The notes below the pieces were generated by a model, which had not been told where the DNA came from, did no database searches, and worked only from the letters and a program-made list of their open reading frames with translations. Positions 1 to 9,429 of a stretch of DNA of 64,000 nucleotides are shown here, in pieces. Origin of the DNA: Akkermansia sp. N21116 (GTDB lineage Bacteria; Verrucomicrobiota; Verrucomicrobiia; Verrucomicrobiales; Akkermansiaceae); assembly GCF_029854705.2 (NCBI RefSeq), contig NZ_CP139035.1, forward strand, positions 248,001-312,000, given 5' to 3'. The number at the start of each line of letters is the position of its first letter. The stretch's first letter is position 1. A program made the translations under genes and the position numbers.

Positions 1-110
1 TGTTCCATCATGGGGTTATCATCTCCCCTGTATCATAAAAAAATGTCATCTTTTTCTGGCCTTCCAGCATGAAATACTCTAATAATTATCACTGATTCCA
101 TAACATAATC

Positions 111-176
111 CATCTCCGGAACCATGGCACATCCGCTTCTTGCGTCTCAGCGGGCCATGATTCCGGAGATGTTTTT
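111..176 (+). terminator. Hairpin with T-tract, probable terminator for a + strand gene left of the window
   Basis: An 18-bp stem with one mismatch is formed by 111-128 and 154-171. A second short stem (133-137 with 149-153) lies inside, and GTTTTT follows on the + strand. The T-run is on the + side only, so it fits the end of a rightward gene off the left edge rather than the leftward GH89 gene, whose stop is at 222. No gene is seen in 1-221. Confidence 0.55.
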
Positions 177-221
177 AACTTATAGCTTGTTATGGAACTT
201 AACCCGCCCCGGACCAGGCGT

Positions 222-2443
222 TTAAAGAATCAGTCCCCTATATTTTTCCATGAGGGAACGGGCAGTCTCCGTCGCATCCGGAGATTCCCGCCGAACGGGA
301 AGTTCGTCTTGTTCCACCCATTCCTGTTCGAGATCCAAGATTTTTTGCAAACAAGACTTCTCATCAAATTCCCGGTTCTGCTCGACAGCCAGACAGACCT
401 GGTCGATGAAATAGTTCCACCGCTTGCCGTAATAACTCTCCATCATGCCGGCAAGAGACCGGTTGGCATAGTCGTTCAAACTCTGCCCCCGCTCACCCCA
501 TGTGGAAATCAGACACCGTGCATTCTGGCGGAAATAGGCCTGCTCCCCGGCATCCGAACTGATTCTGGAGGCATCGGAAAGCCAGCGATCCAGGGAAAAC
601 ACAGGATGGCATGATAGCAGCAGGTTCATGTCGCGGAGAATATCGCTCATTATTTCCCCGTTTTTACGCAACGCCTCTTTATCCTTCTTCGAATACGCCT
701 CTGCAAAACGATCCCGGACAGTGAGGAAGTAATTGCCCAGCACCTGCCTGCCAATATTCACCACGTCAAAGCCATAGGCATCCCTCCCGGTTCCTTCCGC
801 ACTCAACATAGTCTCCCAAATGCGGAAAAGATCCTCATTTTTGTACGATATCCCCGGATTGGTCGTCCAGTTGCCGTGCCCTTTCAGGCAAGGACGGGCA
901 TTAGTCAACGTACCTTGCCCCAGTTGGGCCGTTTTCACATAGATCCTGTCCAGCAGATCCGCCCAAGCCTTGCGAACCCGGGGATCCGCCTTGCCGGCGC
1001 GGCGATCGGCCCACGCCCGGATCCATTCGTCATCGCTCACGGGGTGGTTCCAGGCCTTCTCGAACACATATTCGTACATGAACGGGTTGACATCAAGCCC
1101 CTCGAGCGTCGAACCGAGACCGTTCATATTGGCGCCGCCGCGGGCAAAGGCATTTTCGATCCTTTTGCCCGTCTCCCGGAGATTGCCAGCCAGCATCGTA
1201 TTACCGCCGAAGTTACCCAGGTAGCACCACAAAAAGGGTTGTCCGAAATAACTTTCCGTCATCTTCCATACCTCCGTGTTCTCGGCAAAATAATCCAGAA
1301 GAATCATCCTGCCCTTCGGGACGGCGTTGACAAAAGCGTCAATGCGGGGATTCGTCCAATCCTTGCGGTCAAAATAGAACAGCCACGTCATCTGCAACCA
1401 TGTCGCCTTAGGATCGCACTGCGTCATCGTTCCATAAATTTGGCGGGCAACCCGGGCCAGATATTCGGGGTCCCAGCTCGGCGGTGTGATTTCATTGAAC
1501 GGATCTACTCCGTAGATATGATCCGTGCCGTACAGCCGTTCCTGCTCTTTCAGGAAGGCAGACTGGATTTTGGAGAAAAGGGGATCCAGCGGATCCAGGA
1601 AATAACTGCGGAATTCATCTCGGAAACCTCCCCAAGAACTCATCCTGGAAATTTTGGCATCCTTGTACAGTCTCTTCAATTCCGGCGGAACATGCCCGGC
1701 AAAAGCAGGCAGGACAGGAGTCATATTCAGAGCCCGTTCCCGGGCGACAATCTTCTTCTGCAATTCTGCCTGGTGATCCAGCCAGGAATGCGGCAAAGGC
1801 CCCCCCAACGATCGAAATTCGTCATGCGATGCCACGGAAGATGAGCCGGTCCCGTAAAATAATTGCGGATTTCCCGATCCTCCAGTCCCATCTCCCGCCA
1901 CACTTTGTACCACACAGCCTCCTGGCCCGTAATAGCCAACGGCATATTAACCCCATTCATGGCCATCCAGTCAATGAACCTTTCCCACTCATCCCACTGC
2001 CACCAAGGCATGGAATAGCCAAATGTACAATAATTCAGGAAAAAACGCTTGTCCGTCCGGGCGACAATCCGTTCCTTTTCCGGTACGGGAGGCAAATGGT
2101 CGGGCAGTTCCACCGGGTCGTCCAGATACCAGGACACCGAGGTCTTGCAATAATATTTCAGGTAATGATTCAACCCCACAGCCATGGAATTGGAGGAATT
2201 GCCGCGGATGAGAATCTTATCTCCCTGCGACTCCAACTCATAAACATCCCTGCCTTGTTCCGCCGGGATCATCTCAAAAGAAAATCGTCCGGCCTCCCGG
2301 GGTACCACGCGCGCCGCCAAAGCACGTGCTTCGATAACATCGTCCACAGCCCCACATGCGATCTGGGCCCAAAAGCACGCGATACCGAAGAACAACGGAA
2401 TGAAAAACCTGTTTATTCTATTTCTATTCATTGTATTAACCAT
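222..2443 (-). pseudogene. Alpha-N-acetylglucosaminidase (GH89, NAGLU-like), split by a frameshift
   Basis: GH89 enzymes remove terminal alpha-1,4-linked N-acetylglucosamine from glycans such as gastric mucin and heparan sulfate. The N-terminal part (2443 to about 1800) has a signal peptide (MNRNRINRFFIPLFFGIACF, start at 2431 or 2443) and GH89 motifs such as YCTFGYSMPWWQWDEWERF. The C-terminal part carries DPFNEITPP, with the likely acid/base Glu, and STLEGLDVNPFMYEY, with the likely nucleophile. The frames change at a run of seven C on the + strand (1800-1806): one extra base gives an uninterrupted protein of about 740 aa reading WGGPLPHSW, as expected in the family. It is therefore broken, phase-variable or a sequencing error. 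It lies 91 bp downstream of the chromate transporter genes. Confidence 0.88.
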
Positions 2444-2534
2444 GAAATACGTTATCTGAAGGTTGGAAAATTCATTTTTGATGTTTTTCCAATTCCGCCT
2501 TGATTCACAAGTCCAATCCATATCGAGGGACCCG

Positions 2535-3092
2535 TCAATACATCCAGTATCCCGCGGCTCCGGTCAGCAACATCAACAGAATGGGGTTCAAGCGCCACTT
2601 TCTGAGCATATACAACGACACCACGAAGAGGACAACGCTCGGCATATCCACAGAATCTACTGCATACCAGTTGAAAGTATTGCAAAATGTCAGCATCAGG
2701 ATCGTACCTCCTGCCGACATAATCAGCCCGACGGAAGCCGCCTTCAATCCTTCCAGCACGCCGGATACACAGGCAGAATCCCGGTGACGCTGAAAAAAAA
2801 GATATAACAACAGGGCAATCGCAACACCGGGGATGACGCATCCCATCGTCGCCGCAACCGCTCCGGGAAGCCCGGCTATTTGCAGTCCAACGAAGGTAGA
2901 TGTATTGAGAGCCAGCGGCCCGGGCGTCATCTGAGACAGCGTAATAATGTCGGTGAACATCCTCTGGGATATCCATCCCTGCTGGATAACCACCTGGTCA
3001 CGAATCATCGGGATAACAGCATACCCTCCTCCGATACTGAACATGCCGATCTGCAAAAAGACCGAAAAAAGCTGCCATACTCCCTGCATCAT
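2535..3092 (-). CDS. Chromate transporter (CHR family), second half-protein
   Basis: A 185-aa membrane protein of the short CHR family, whose half-size proteins act in pairs to export chromate or related oxyanions. The typical glycine-rich element FSIGGGYAVIPMI is near residue 20, followed by QMTPGPLALNTSTFVG and about five hydrophobic segments. The start at 3092 is chosen because its ATG overlaps the TGA of the preceding gene (ATGA), the sign of translational coupling; a longer frame reaching upstream only reads through the first gene out of frame. The real substrate is unproven; chromate is the family name. Confidence 0.85.
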   Translation of the reverse strand: MMQGVWQLFSVFLQIGMFSIGGGYAVIPMIRDQVVIQQGWISQRMFTDIITLSQMTPGPLALNTSTFVGLQIAGLPGAVAATMGCVIPGVAIALLLYLFFQRHRDSACVSGVLEGLKAASVGLIMSAGGTILMLTFCNTFNWYAVDSVDMPSVVLFVVSLYMLRKWRLNPILLMLLTGAAGYWMY

Positions 3093-3667
3093 TCCGCCCC
3101 CCCTTCCCGCTTCCGCAACTCCACACGAATACGCCACAAGCTCAACACACAACAAACGGCCAGAATGAGGGCAATGTTCACCTGAAATACAAAACTCGCC
3201 AGAAAAGTTCCCGGCACCATCACACTCAACCACCAAGACTTTTTCCGAAGAATCATCCGCCACATATCGACCACAATATCCACAATCAACGCCGCTACTC
3301 CGGCCTGCATCCCTCGCAATACCGCTTCCACCGAAGGATTCGCACAAAAAGCCTCATACCAAACCGCCACAACCGACAGAATCACCAGCGGAGGCAAAAT
3401 CGCCCCCAGACAACTCACCAGCACCCCCCATAAACCTGCTGCACGGAACCCGGCAAGAGCAGACAAATTGACGGCAATCGCCCCAGGTGCGGACTGTGCT
3501 ACCGCCGCCATCCCCAACAGTTCTTCCTTGGAAAACAACTGCTTCCCCCGGACGTAGTACTTCTGGATCATCGGCACCACAATGTAGCCTCCCCCAAAGG
3601 TGAAAGCCCCAATGAACAAGTTGATCCAGAAGAGCCAGAGGCACGTTTTTACTTTTTCTCCTGTCAT
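3089..3667 (-). CDS. Chromate transporter (CHR family), first half-protein
   Basis: A 192-aa membrane protein with the CHR signature FTFGGGYIVVPMIQ and AQSAPGAIAVNLSALAG, homologous to the next gene and coupled to it by a 4-bp overlap. Paired short CHR proteins are thought to form an antiparallel transporter. The start is put at ATG 3667, with AGG four bases upstream; an in-frame ATG at 3757 would add 30 residues that do not look like this family. A C7 tract on the + strand at 3107-3113 encodes the GG run near the C-terminus. Confidence 0.85.
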   Translation of the reverse strand: MTGEKVKTCLWLFWINLFIGAFTFGGGYIVVPMIQKYYVRGKQLFSKEELLGMAAVAQSAPGAIAVNLSALAGFRAAGLWGVLVSCLGAILPPLVILSVVAVWYEAFCANPSVEAVLRGMQAGVAALIVDIVVDMWRMILRKKSWWLSVMVPGTFLASFVFQVNIALILAVCCVLSLWRIRVELRKREGGAE

Positions 3668-4045
3668 ATTACCTAAATAATCCTGTCCATCGCCGAAAAA
3701 TCCACTGTCCACCGAAGACAAAAGAATTTTCAAACCTTCTGGCAATGTCTCTATCATATATGTTTTTCATAAAAAAGCCACATGATTACACAAGAAGCAT
3801 CAACACAACAACTCACTGAAAAGTGAACCAATCATCACAAATTTATTTGAAAATAAATACAATATATCGATTTATCCCGTCTCCCCTGTATGTTCCTTCC
3901 CATACATGGGTAAAGAGTTGTTACATCATAGAATATGATATTTTCTTATCGAAAGAAATCACACATAGCTACGATCTCTCAAAGCTAGACAATCGCAATA
4001 ACCAAAGGAAAAGATAATCAACACTACTACCAGCCGTACAAAATT
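3668..4045. other. AT-rich intergenic region between the chr and fnt operons
   Basis: No convincing gene. The region lies downstream of the DegT-like gene and upstream of the chromate operon, both leftward, so it should hold a terminator and the chr promoter. A hairpin (3883-3892 with 3901-3910, one mismatch, 8-nt loop) is the only clear structure. A 64-codon open frame on the + strand (3823-4017) has no start signal or recognisable protein and is not called. Confidence 0.5.
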
Positions 4046-5047
4046 TTAACAGAAAAATGCCAATACGGCATCAATGATGCGCTGCATGTCTTCTTCGGTA
4101 TAGCGCTGGTCGATGGGAAGAGGCAGAAGGTTAAGGACCAGGCGGTGTTCCAAACCAGTGGAAGGAGCCGAGTCGAGGATTTCCGGCCACAGGGTGGGGA
4201 TAAGAATGCGTCTGTCGATCAACTCATTGCGCAAATCAGGCATACTACTCCACAAAGGATAACAGGAGGGTACGGATACTGAGGATTCGTCGATTTTCAG
4301 ACGGTTAAGTCCTCCCAGACGTTCATGAAGGAAACGGAAATTGGCAAGCCTGCGTTGTCGGGCATGATCGTAATCGATCCCCCGCATCAGTTTTTCCGTC
4401 AAGAGGGACATGGCAAGCATACCGGTATTGTGCAAGCGTTCTTCGCTGGCTTCGCAAAGAGCGGAGGCGGCTTCGGCTCCCAACTCCGCGCTCACGAAGA
4501 GAAAAGAAGCCCACGTTGCGGACTCATCGCGGGTTGGCCGGGGAACCATCGGAGCATCCAGCACCGCAATGCCTCCGTCCGGCAATCCGGAAAACTTCCT
4601 CGGGCTGTAGAAGGCGGGAACGCCCGTACGCAATGGAGAATACAGTGCCAGAGATTGATCCAAAATCAAACGATCCGGACGGAAGGAACACAGGGAATCG
4701 ACCGTTTTCTCTTTGATCCCAAAGTAATTGGTATACAGCAGCCAATCATCCTCCGCCAGCCCGGACAAAAAACTTTCTGCCGGTTCCAAATGCTCATCAA
4801 CCGTGTAAAATGCATACGGAATGCCCAGGCGTACGAGCGGTTCCAGCACTGTGGGACACGTATAGTACGGTACCCATATGCAGTCAATATCTTCCCGGGA
4901 ACGCAAAATATACTCGAAGGCGGAACGCCCGGAGTTCAACAAAATGCCCGTACCGCCGCATCCCTGGGGGCAGTTGTCGTACTCCGGCATCTCAAGTCCG
5001 AAGAATCCACCGATATCCCTGTCCCGGCTATTCGGTTCCGGCATCAT
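4046..5047 (-). CDS. DegT/DnrJ-type PLP-dependent aminotransferase-like protein
   Basis: A 333-aa protein of aspartate-aminotransferase fold resembling the sugar aminotransferases of the DegT/DnrJ/EryC1/StrS family. It has the N-terminal NSGRSAFEYIL, the substrate-loop sequence PYYTCPTVLEPL, the LDQSLALYS stretch where PLP is bound by an Asp, and SPRKFSGLPDGG with the candidate PLP lysine. The length is slightly short for the family. The start at 5047 is chosen because it overlaps the stop of the upstream FNT gene by one base (TAATG). Pairing with a formate/nitrite channel is unusual; the substrate cannot be read from the sequence. Confidence 0.7.
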   Translation of the reverse strand: MMPEPNSRDRDIGGFFGLEMPEYDNCPQGCGGTGILLNSGRSAFEYILRSREDIDCIWVPYYTCPTVLEPLVRLGIPYAFYTVDEHLEPAESFLSGLAEDDWLLYTNYFGIKEKTVDSLCSFRPDRLILDQSLALYSPLRTGVPAFYSPRKFSGLPDGGIAVLDAPMVPRPTRDESATWASFLFVSAELGAEAASALCEASEERLHNTGMLAMSLLTEKLMRGIDYDHARQRRLANFRFLHERLGGLNRLKIDESSVSVPSCYPLWSSMPDLRNELIDRRILIPTLWPEILDSAPSTGLEHRLVLNLLPLPIDQRYTEEDMQRIIDAVLAFFC

Positions 5048-5982
5048 TACCCTTTCCGTCCGGACAGGTTTTTCCGGTACGCCATCAAGTACACTCCGGA
5101 AACCAAAACAGCACCTCCGACGATATTGCCCAGCGTCACGGGGAGGAGATTCCCCGCAAAGAAAGCATCCCAGGATGCCGTCAACGCCGGAGACTTGCCG
5201 GAACCTACATACGCCAGATACCGTTCGTCCGTACCCGTCCAAATCCCGAGGGGAATGAAAAACATGTTAGCAATACAGTGTTCCATTCCTAAAGCGACAA
5301 AGGCCATCGTCGGGAACCAGAGGGCGGCAATCTTCCCCATTACATCCTCGGCGGCAAGCGCCGCATACACTGCCAGGCACACCAGCCAGTTACAACCGAC
5401 GCCACGCCAGAAGGCCTCCGCAAATCCCAGATGGCACTTGGCGTTGGCGAGATTCACAACCGACTCGGCATAAGGCATCGTTTTCGCCTGTCCCACGACA
5501 GCCGTATCAAAGATCAACCCGGTCGCATATGCCATAAACCAGGCAACGAACAAGGCTCCTACGAAATTGCCGCACCACGACACCGCACCACACCGCACGC
5601 CCTGCACCAGGGATATCCGGCGACAGGAACAGGCACTCGCCAGCAACATGCAATTTCCCGTAAACAAATCCGCTCCGCAAACCACCACCAGCATCAGTCC
5701 CAGCGGGAACACCGATGCAAACGCCAGCTTCCCGGCATTCCCCCATAAATCGGACGGGAAAAAGGCCCCTGCCCTCACGGCCAAAAAACCGCCCAGAGCA
5801 ATATAGGCTCCGGCCAGGAACGTCAATCCCATGGCAGTCAACGGCCCGCTCGCACATTTCGCCCTGCCGCCCAGTGCAGTCTCTTCAAAAAGTTCAAACG
5901 ATTTTTTACTAGCCATACCCTGACATGCCACCATAAAGGATTCCATCCGGGAAGGAAGCAAAAAATCGTATCGTACTTTCAT
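5047..5982 (-). CDS. Formate/nitrite transporter family (FNT) channel
   Basis: A 311-aa pentameric-channel family protein (FocA/NirC/HSC type) that would move formate, nitrite or hydrosulfide across the inner membrane. The N-terminus YDFLLPSRMESF corresponds to the conserved FNT start, supporting ATG 5982, which also has GAGAGG eight bases upstream. Further family motifs are LTFLAGAYIALGG, GNFVGALFVAW, CNWLVCLAVYAALAA and GMEHCIANMFFIPLGI, with about six membrane segments. It is first in a two-gene unit with the DegT-like gene. Which anion it carries cannot be decided here; with hydrogenase genes nearby, formate is an attractive guess only. Confidence 0.88.
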   Translation of the reverse strand: MKVRYDFLLPSRMESFMVACQGMASKKSFELFEETALGGRAKCASGPLTAMGLTFLAGAYIALGGFLAVRAGAFFPSDLWGNAGKLAFASVFPLGLMLVVVCGADLFTGNCMLLASACSCRRISLVQGVRCGAVSWCGNFVGALFVAWFMAYATGLIFDTAVVGQAKTMPYAESVVNLANAKCHLGFAEAFWRGVGCNWLVCLAVYAALAAEDVMGKIAALWFPTMAFVALGMEHCIANMFFIPLGIWTGTDERYLAYVGSGKSPALTASWDAFFAGNLLPVTLGNIVGGAVLVSGVYLMAYRKNLSGRKG

Positions 5983-6001
5983 AGGGATTGCCTCTCTTCA
6001 T

Positions 6002-7390
6002 ATGACCGCCTATAGTCCTGCAACTATGGGTCGATCCGGCAATATACGCGCACTGGAGGAGGAACCGATCTTTCGCCTCCTCATCAAATATTCCCTTCCC
6101 GCCATCGCCGGCATGGTCGTCATGTCCCTGTACAACATTGTAGACAGTATCTTCATCGGACACGGCATCGGAGACCTCGCCCTGTCGGGCATGGCCATCA
6201 CCTTCCCGATCATGAATCTGTCCATCGCCATCAGCACTTTGATCGGCCTCGGCGGAGCCACCGTCTCTTCCCTGAAACTGGGCGCCCAAAAAACGCGCTC
6301 CGCCCAGAAAGTGCTGGGGAACGTCATCATGCTGGGTTTCATCACCGGCCTCCTGATCGGTCCGGTGACTGTCTTTTTCCTGAAGGATATCCTGCTTCTC
6401 TTCGGCGCCAGCGAACAGACGCTGCCCTACGCCTACGACTTCATGAGGATCATTCTTCTGGGCATGCCCATCACCCATTCCTTTTTCAACCTCAACAACG
6501 TCATGCGCTCGACGGGATACCCCCAGAAGGCGATGTACTCCATGATGTTGACGGTTGTCATCAACTTCATTCTGGCCCCGCTCTTCATCTTTGTCTTCCA
6601 ATGGGGAATGACAGGTGCAGCCTCCGCCACCCTCATTTCGCAAATCGTCGGTTTGGCATGGGTTATCCTCCACTTCTGCAAGCCAAACAGCACCGTCCAC
6701 TTCCGGGCCGGAATCTACCGTCTGCGATGGAGCATCATTCTGCCCATCCTCTCCATCGGCATGGCGCCCTTCCTGGTAAATGCTTGTGCCTGCGCCGTCG
6801 CCATCATTGTCAACCGCAGCCTCCTGAGTACCGGAGGCGACCTTGCCGTGGGCGCGTTCGGCATCATCAACCGCGTCCTGATCCTTTTCATCATGCTCAC
6901 TATCGGCATCACCCAAGGCATGCAGCCCATCGTCGGCTACAACTATGGAGCCCGTCACTTCGACCGCGTCCGGCAAGCCCTCAAATACGCCATTCTGGGA
7001 GGTACCGTCTTCACCACGGCCGGCTTCCTGGTCAGCCAGATCTTCCCCCACTTGATTGCCTCCCTGTTCAACGCCAAGGGAGAACTGGCCATTTTCACCA
7101 TCACGGGACTCCATCTGACCACTCTGGCCTATCCTCTTGTAGGAGGACAGATCGTTATCGGCAACTTTTTCCAGGCCATCGGCAAGGCCCGCATTTCCGT
7201 TTTTCTCTCCACGACGCGCCAATTGATCTTCCTCATCCCTGCCTTGTTCATCCTGCCGAAGTACTGGGGCTATTCTGGCGTCTGGTACAGCTTCCCCACG
7301 GCGGATGTCCTCTCCGTCCTCGTCACGATCGCCGTTTTCATCCGGTTTTCGCAGCGTAACAAATGGATCAGGAAGCTACCGCAATCATGA
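6002..7390 (+). CDS. MATE family multidrug efflux transporter
   Basis: A 462-aa integral membrane protein with about 12 hydrophobic segments in two similar halves, as in MATE Na+/H+-drug antiporters. Recognisable stretches are IVDSIFIGHGIGDLALSGMA in the first half and NRVLILFIMLTIGITQGMQP with VGYNYGA in the second. Its ATG lies only 19 bp from the divergent FNT start; an alternative ATG at 6026 gives a protein that begins nearer the conserved region. Either way there is hardly room for two promoters, so at least one must lie inside the neighbouring gene. The drug or metabolite exported is unknown. Confidence 0.9.
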   Translation: MTAYSPATMGRSGNIRALEEEPIFRLLIKYSLPAIAGMVVMSLYNIVDSIFIGHGIGDLALSGMAITFPIMNLSIAISTLIGLGGATVSSLKLGAQKTRSAQKVLGNVIMLGFITGLLIGPVTVFFLKDILLLFGASEQTLPYAYDFMRIILLGMPITHSFFNLNNVMRSTGYPQKAMYSMMLTVVINFILAPLFIFVFQWGMTGAASATLISQIVGLAWVILHFCKPNSTVHFRAGIYRLRWSIILPILSIGMAPFLVNACACAVAIIVNRSLLSTGGDLAVGAFGIINRVLILFIMLTIGITQGMQPIVGYNYGARHFDRVRQALKYAILGGTVFTTAGFLVSQIFPHLIASLFNAKGELAIFTITGLHLTTLAYPLVGGQIVIGNFFQAIGKARISVFLSTTRQLIFLIPALFILPKYWGYSGVWYSFPTADVLSVLVTIAVFIRFSQRNKWIRKLPQS

Positions 7391-7474
7391 CACGAGAGGA
7401 AGTTTTCCCCTATTTCCTTCCTGATCCGAATCAGGCAGAATATTGTTCCCGAAAACTCAACTCCCCCCATCGGC

Positions 7475-7879
7475 ATGGACATTACGTACAAGGATCATAA
7501 AAAATTCAACCGTGCGGAACTGGAAGAACTTTTCCTCTCCGTCAACTGGTCCTCCGGTCACTACCCTGACTTGCTTGTCGAAGCGCTGAGAAACTACGGT
7601 TCCGTCTTTTCCGCTTGGGACGGCGACAAACTCGTCGGACTGGCTGCTTCCATGGACGACAAAACCATGACCGCCTACATCCACTACATGCTTGTCCATT
7701 CCTCCTATCAAAACCGGGGAATCGGACAGAAACTCCTGGAAATGGCGAAGGACCACTACAAGGACTACCTCCGCGTCGTCCTCATCACGTACACGCCCGG
7801 CAAAACCTTCTACGAACGTAATGGCTTCGTCCCGGACGAAGGCCTATACGCCATGAACCTGACCACGCTGTACGATTAA
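7475..7879 (+). CDS. GNAT family N-acetyltransferase
   Basis: A 134-aa protein of the GCN5-related acetyltransferase fold. The acetyl-CoA-binding motif appears as YQNRGIGQKLLEMA (around residues 88-101), and the final beta strand region FYERNGFVPDEG is typical. The substrate (small molecule, protein N-terminus or antibiotic) cannot be inferred. It follows the MATE gene by 84 bp on the same strand and may be co-transcribed with it. Confidence 0.88.
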   Translation: MDITYKDHKKFNRAELEELFLSVNWSSGHYPDLLVEALRNYGSVFSAWDGDKLVGLAASMDDKTMTAYIHYMLVHSSYQNRGIGQKLLEMAKDHYKDYLRVVLITYTPGKTFYERNGFVPDEGLYAMNLTTLYD

Positions 7880-8019
7880 AGCAAAGGGCAAATCCTCCAT
7901 CGGGACACGGGGAAAAGGCATCTGCCTCCCACCGTAACAGATTACCCTTTCCCAGCCCGCACACGGAAACCTCCGTACCGGAGAGGAAAGTTTCCATTCC
8001 AACAATCACAATAGACGGA

Positions 8020-8055
8020 AGGCTCCGCCCCATCCTATAAGATGAGGCGGAGCCT
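8020..8055. terminator. Hairpin between convergent genes (GNAT and M42 peptidase)
   Basis: A 15-bp stem with one mismatch is formed by 8020-8034 and 8041-8055, with a six-base loop. It sits between two convergent genes and is followed by a short T-containing stretch on the + strand, so it probably stops transcription from the left, and perhaps from both sides. Nothing else is seen in 7880-8089. Confidence 0.6.
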
Positions 8056-8089
8056 AGCTTTATCCCAGTCAGGGAAGAGGAAGAAATCG

Positions 8090-9214
8090 TTACTTGGCTT
8101 TCTTCTTATCCTTGGGAACCTTCGCGGCCTTGGCCGGTTTTTTCGGAGCTTCGTTGACGGCTCCCCAGGCCCAATCCCAGGAATCCATGCCGACGAGAGC
8201 GGCAGCAAGCAAGTCCGAGCAGGCATCGACGTCTTCCTTGTTCGCCATTTCAATCACCTGGTGCATATTGCGCAGGGGAATGGAAAGAGCCCCGGTAATG
8301 GAGCCGCTGGCCGTGAACTTCTGCATGGCACCGGCATCCGTGCCGCCGGCAGGCAGCATTTCGTACTGGAACTTGATCTTCTTCGATTCGGCAGTTGCCG
8401 TCAGGAAGTCTACCATGCGACGGTCGCAGATCACCGAACCGTCGTACAGCTTGATCGCAGCGCCATCGCCCAGCTTGGAGACATATTCCACTTCCGAAGC
8501 GCCGGGAGTATCGAACGCAATCGTCACGTCCAGGGCAATGGAGAAATCCGGCTGGATTTCCAGCGTGCTGGCCTGGGCTCCGCGGAGGCCCACTTCTTCC
8601 TGAACCGTAAAGACAGCCGCCACATTGAAAGCGGGTTTCTTTTTACCCTTGCTGATCTGGCGAAGGGCTTCCAGCAGGACGAAACATCCGGCGCGATTGT
8701 CCATGGACTTGGAATTGACGCAATCGCCCATTTCGATCAGATCGCGTTCACGCGTTACACAATCGCCCACTTTCACGTACTTCTTCACCTCGTCCTTGCT
8801 CATGCCAAGGTCGATATAGTAATCGCCGAGTTCGGGCATCTTCGCGCGTTCGGCGGCCGTCATCACATGGATAGGCTTCACACCCATAACGCCGACGAGA
8901 TCCTTCTTGCCATGTACAATCACCCGCTGGGCGGTCAGCGTCTTCGGATCGAAGCCACCCAGAGGCAGGAACTTGATGAAGCCCCTGTCGTCAATGTGGC
9001 GCACCATAAAACCGATTTCGTCCATGTGGGCGGCCACCATTACCGTCTTAGTCGTGTCCTTACCTTCGACATAGGCAATGACATTGCCGATATTGTCTAC
9101 ACGAATGGAATCAACGAGAGGTTCCACTTCATCAATCAGCAAATCACGGATGGCATGTTCAAATCCCGGTGCTCCCGGAGCCTCGCATACGCGGCGCAAC
9201 AAATCTACGTTCAT
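8090..9214 (-). CDS. M42 family glutamyl aminopeptidase / endoglucanase-like metallopeptidase
   Basis: A 374-aa cytoplasmic dinuclear metalloaminopeptidase, family of FrvX/PepA-type tetrahedral enzymes. Metal and catalytic residues are visible: AAHMDEIG (H63, D65), SMDNRAG (D172), QEEVGLRGA (E206/E207), ALDVT (D229) and the C-terminal NMHQVIE histidine. The last 25 residues are a Lys/Ala/Pro-rich tail (KKPAKAAKVPKDKKKAK) beyond the family's normal end, perhaps an interaction tail. There is no signal peptide. It probably acts in peptide turnover; it has no obvious operon partners. Confidence 0.9.
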   Translation of the reverse strand: MNVDLLRRVCEAPGAPGFEHAIRDLLIDEVEPLVDSIRVDNIGNVIAYVEGKDTTKTVMVAAHMDEIGFMVRHIDDRGFIKFLPLGGFDPKTLTAQRVIVHGKKDLVGVMGVKPIHVMTAAERAKMPELGDYYIDLGMSKDEVKKYVKVGDCVTRERDLIEMGDCVNSKSMDNRAGCFVLLEALRQISKGKKKPAFNVAAVFTVQEEVGLRGAQASTLEIQPDFSIALDVTIAFDTPGASEVEYVSKLGDGAAIKLYDGSVICDRRMVDFLTATAESKKIKFQYEMLPAGGTDAGAMQKFTASGSITGALSIPLRNMHQVIEMANKEDVDACSDLLAAALVGMDSWDWAWGAVNEAPKKPAKAAKVPKDKKKAK

Positions 9215-9293
9215 AATGTCATGACCAGTACATCACGCAAGCCTGCGTGGCGAGTCCATAATCCATTCAGGACACAAATTTCACCAGCTTGCG

Positions 9294-9313
9294 ATATCTT
9301 TTTCAAAAGATAT
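9294..9313. repeat. Perfect 9-bp palindrome in the AhbC/M42 intergenic gap
   Basis: ATATCTTTT and AAAAGATAT are separated by two bases. It lies in the 215-bp gap between the M42 peptidase start (9214) and the end of ahbC (9430). It could be an operator for the peptidase gene or a weak terminator for the ahb operon; the sequence does not decide. No gene is seen in the gap. Confidence 0.35.
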
Positions 9314-9429
9314 AGGCAAAATATGAAAAGGATTGTCCTCCCTCCATGACTCTGGAATAGAGACAAACTTTCTTTCAGAGACAGTTACCCCCGATTGGGC
9401 AATCAGTCCAGACTCGCAACAAAACCAAA

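Noticed and set aside
22-3891. The 12-mer TCTCCCCTGTAT occurs at 22-33 and 3880-3891
   Set aside because: Both copies are intergenic but the flanks differ and only two copies were noticed, which is not enough for a motif.
3823-4017. A 64-codon frame on the + strand in the AT-rich gap
   Set aside because: No start signal, no membrane or signal segment and no family likeness; AT-rich gap DNA gives such frames by chance.
5909-7222. A 437-codon open frame on the minus strand opposite the MATE gene
   Set aside because: Its translation is a low-complexity Asp/Gly/His/Gln-rich string without family likeness, and the + strand frame is a clear MATE protein; it is a by-product of codon bias.
8042-9349. 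A 435-codon open frame on the + strand across the M42 peptidase gene
   Set aside because: The minus strand has all M42 catalytic motifs; the opposite frame shows no recognisable domain.
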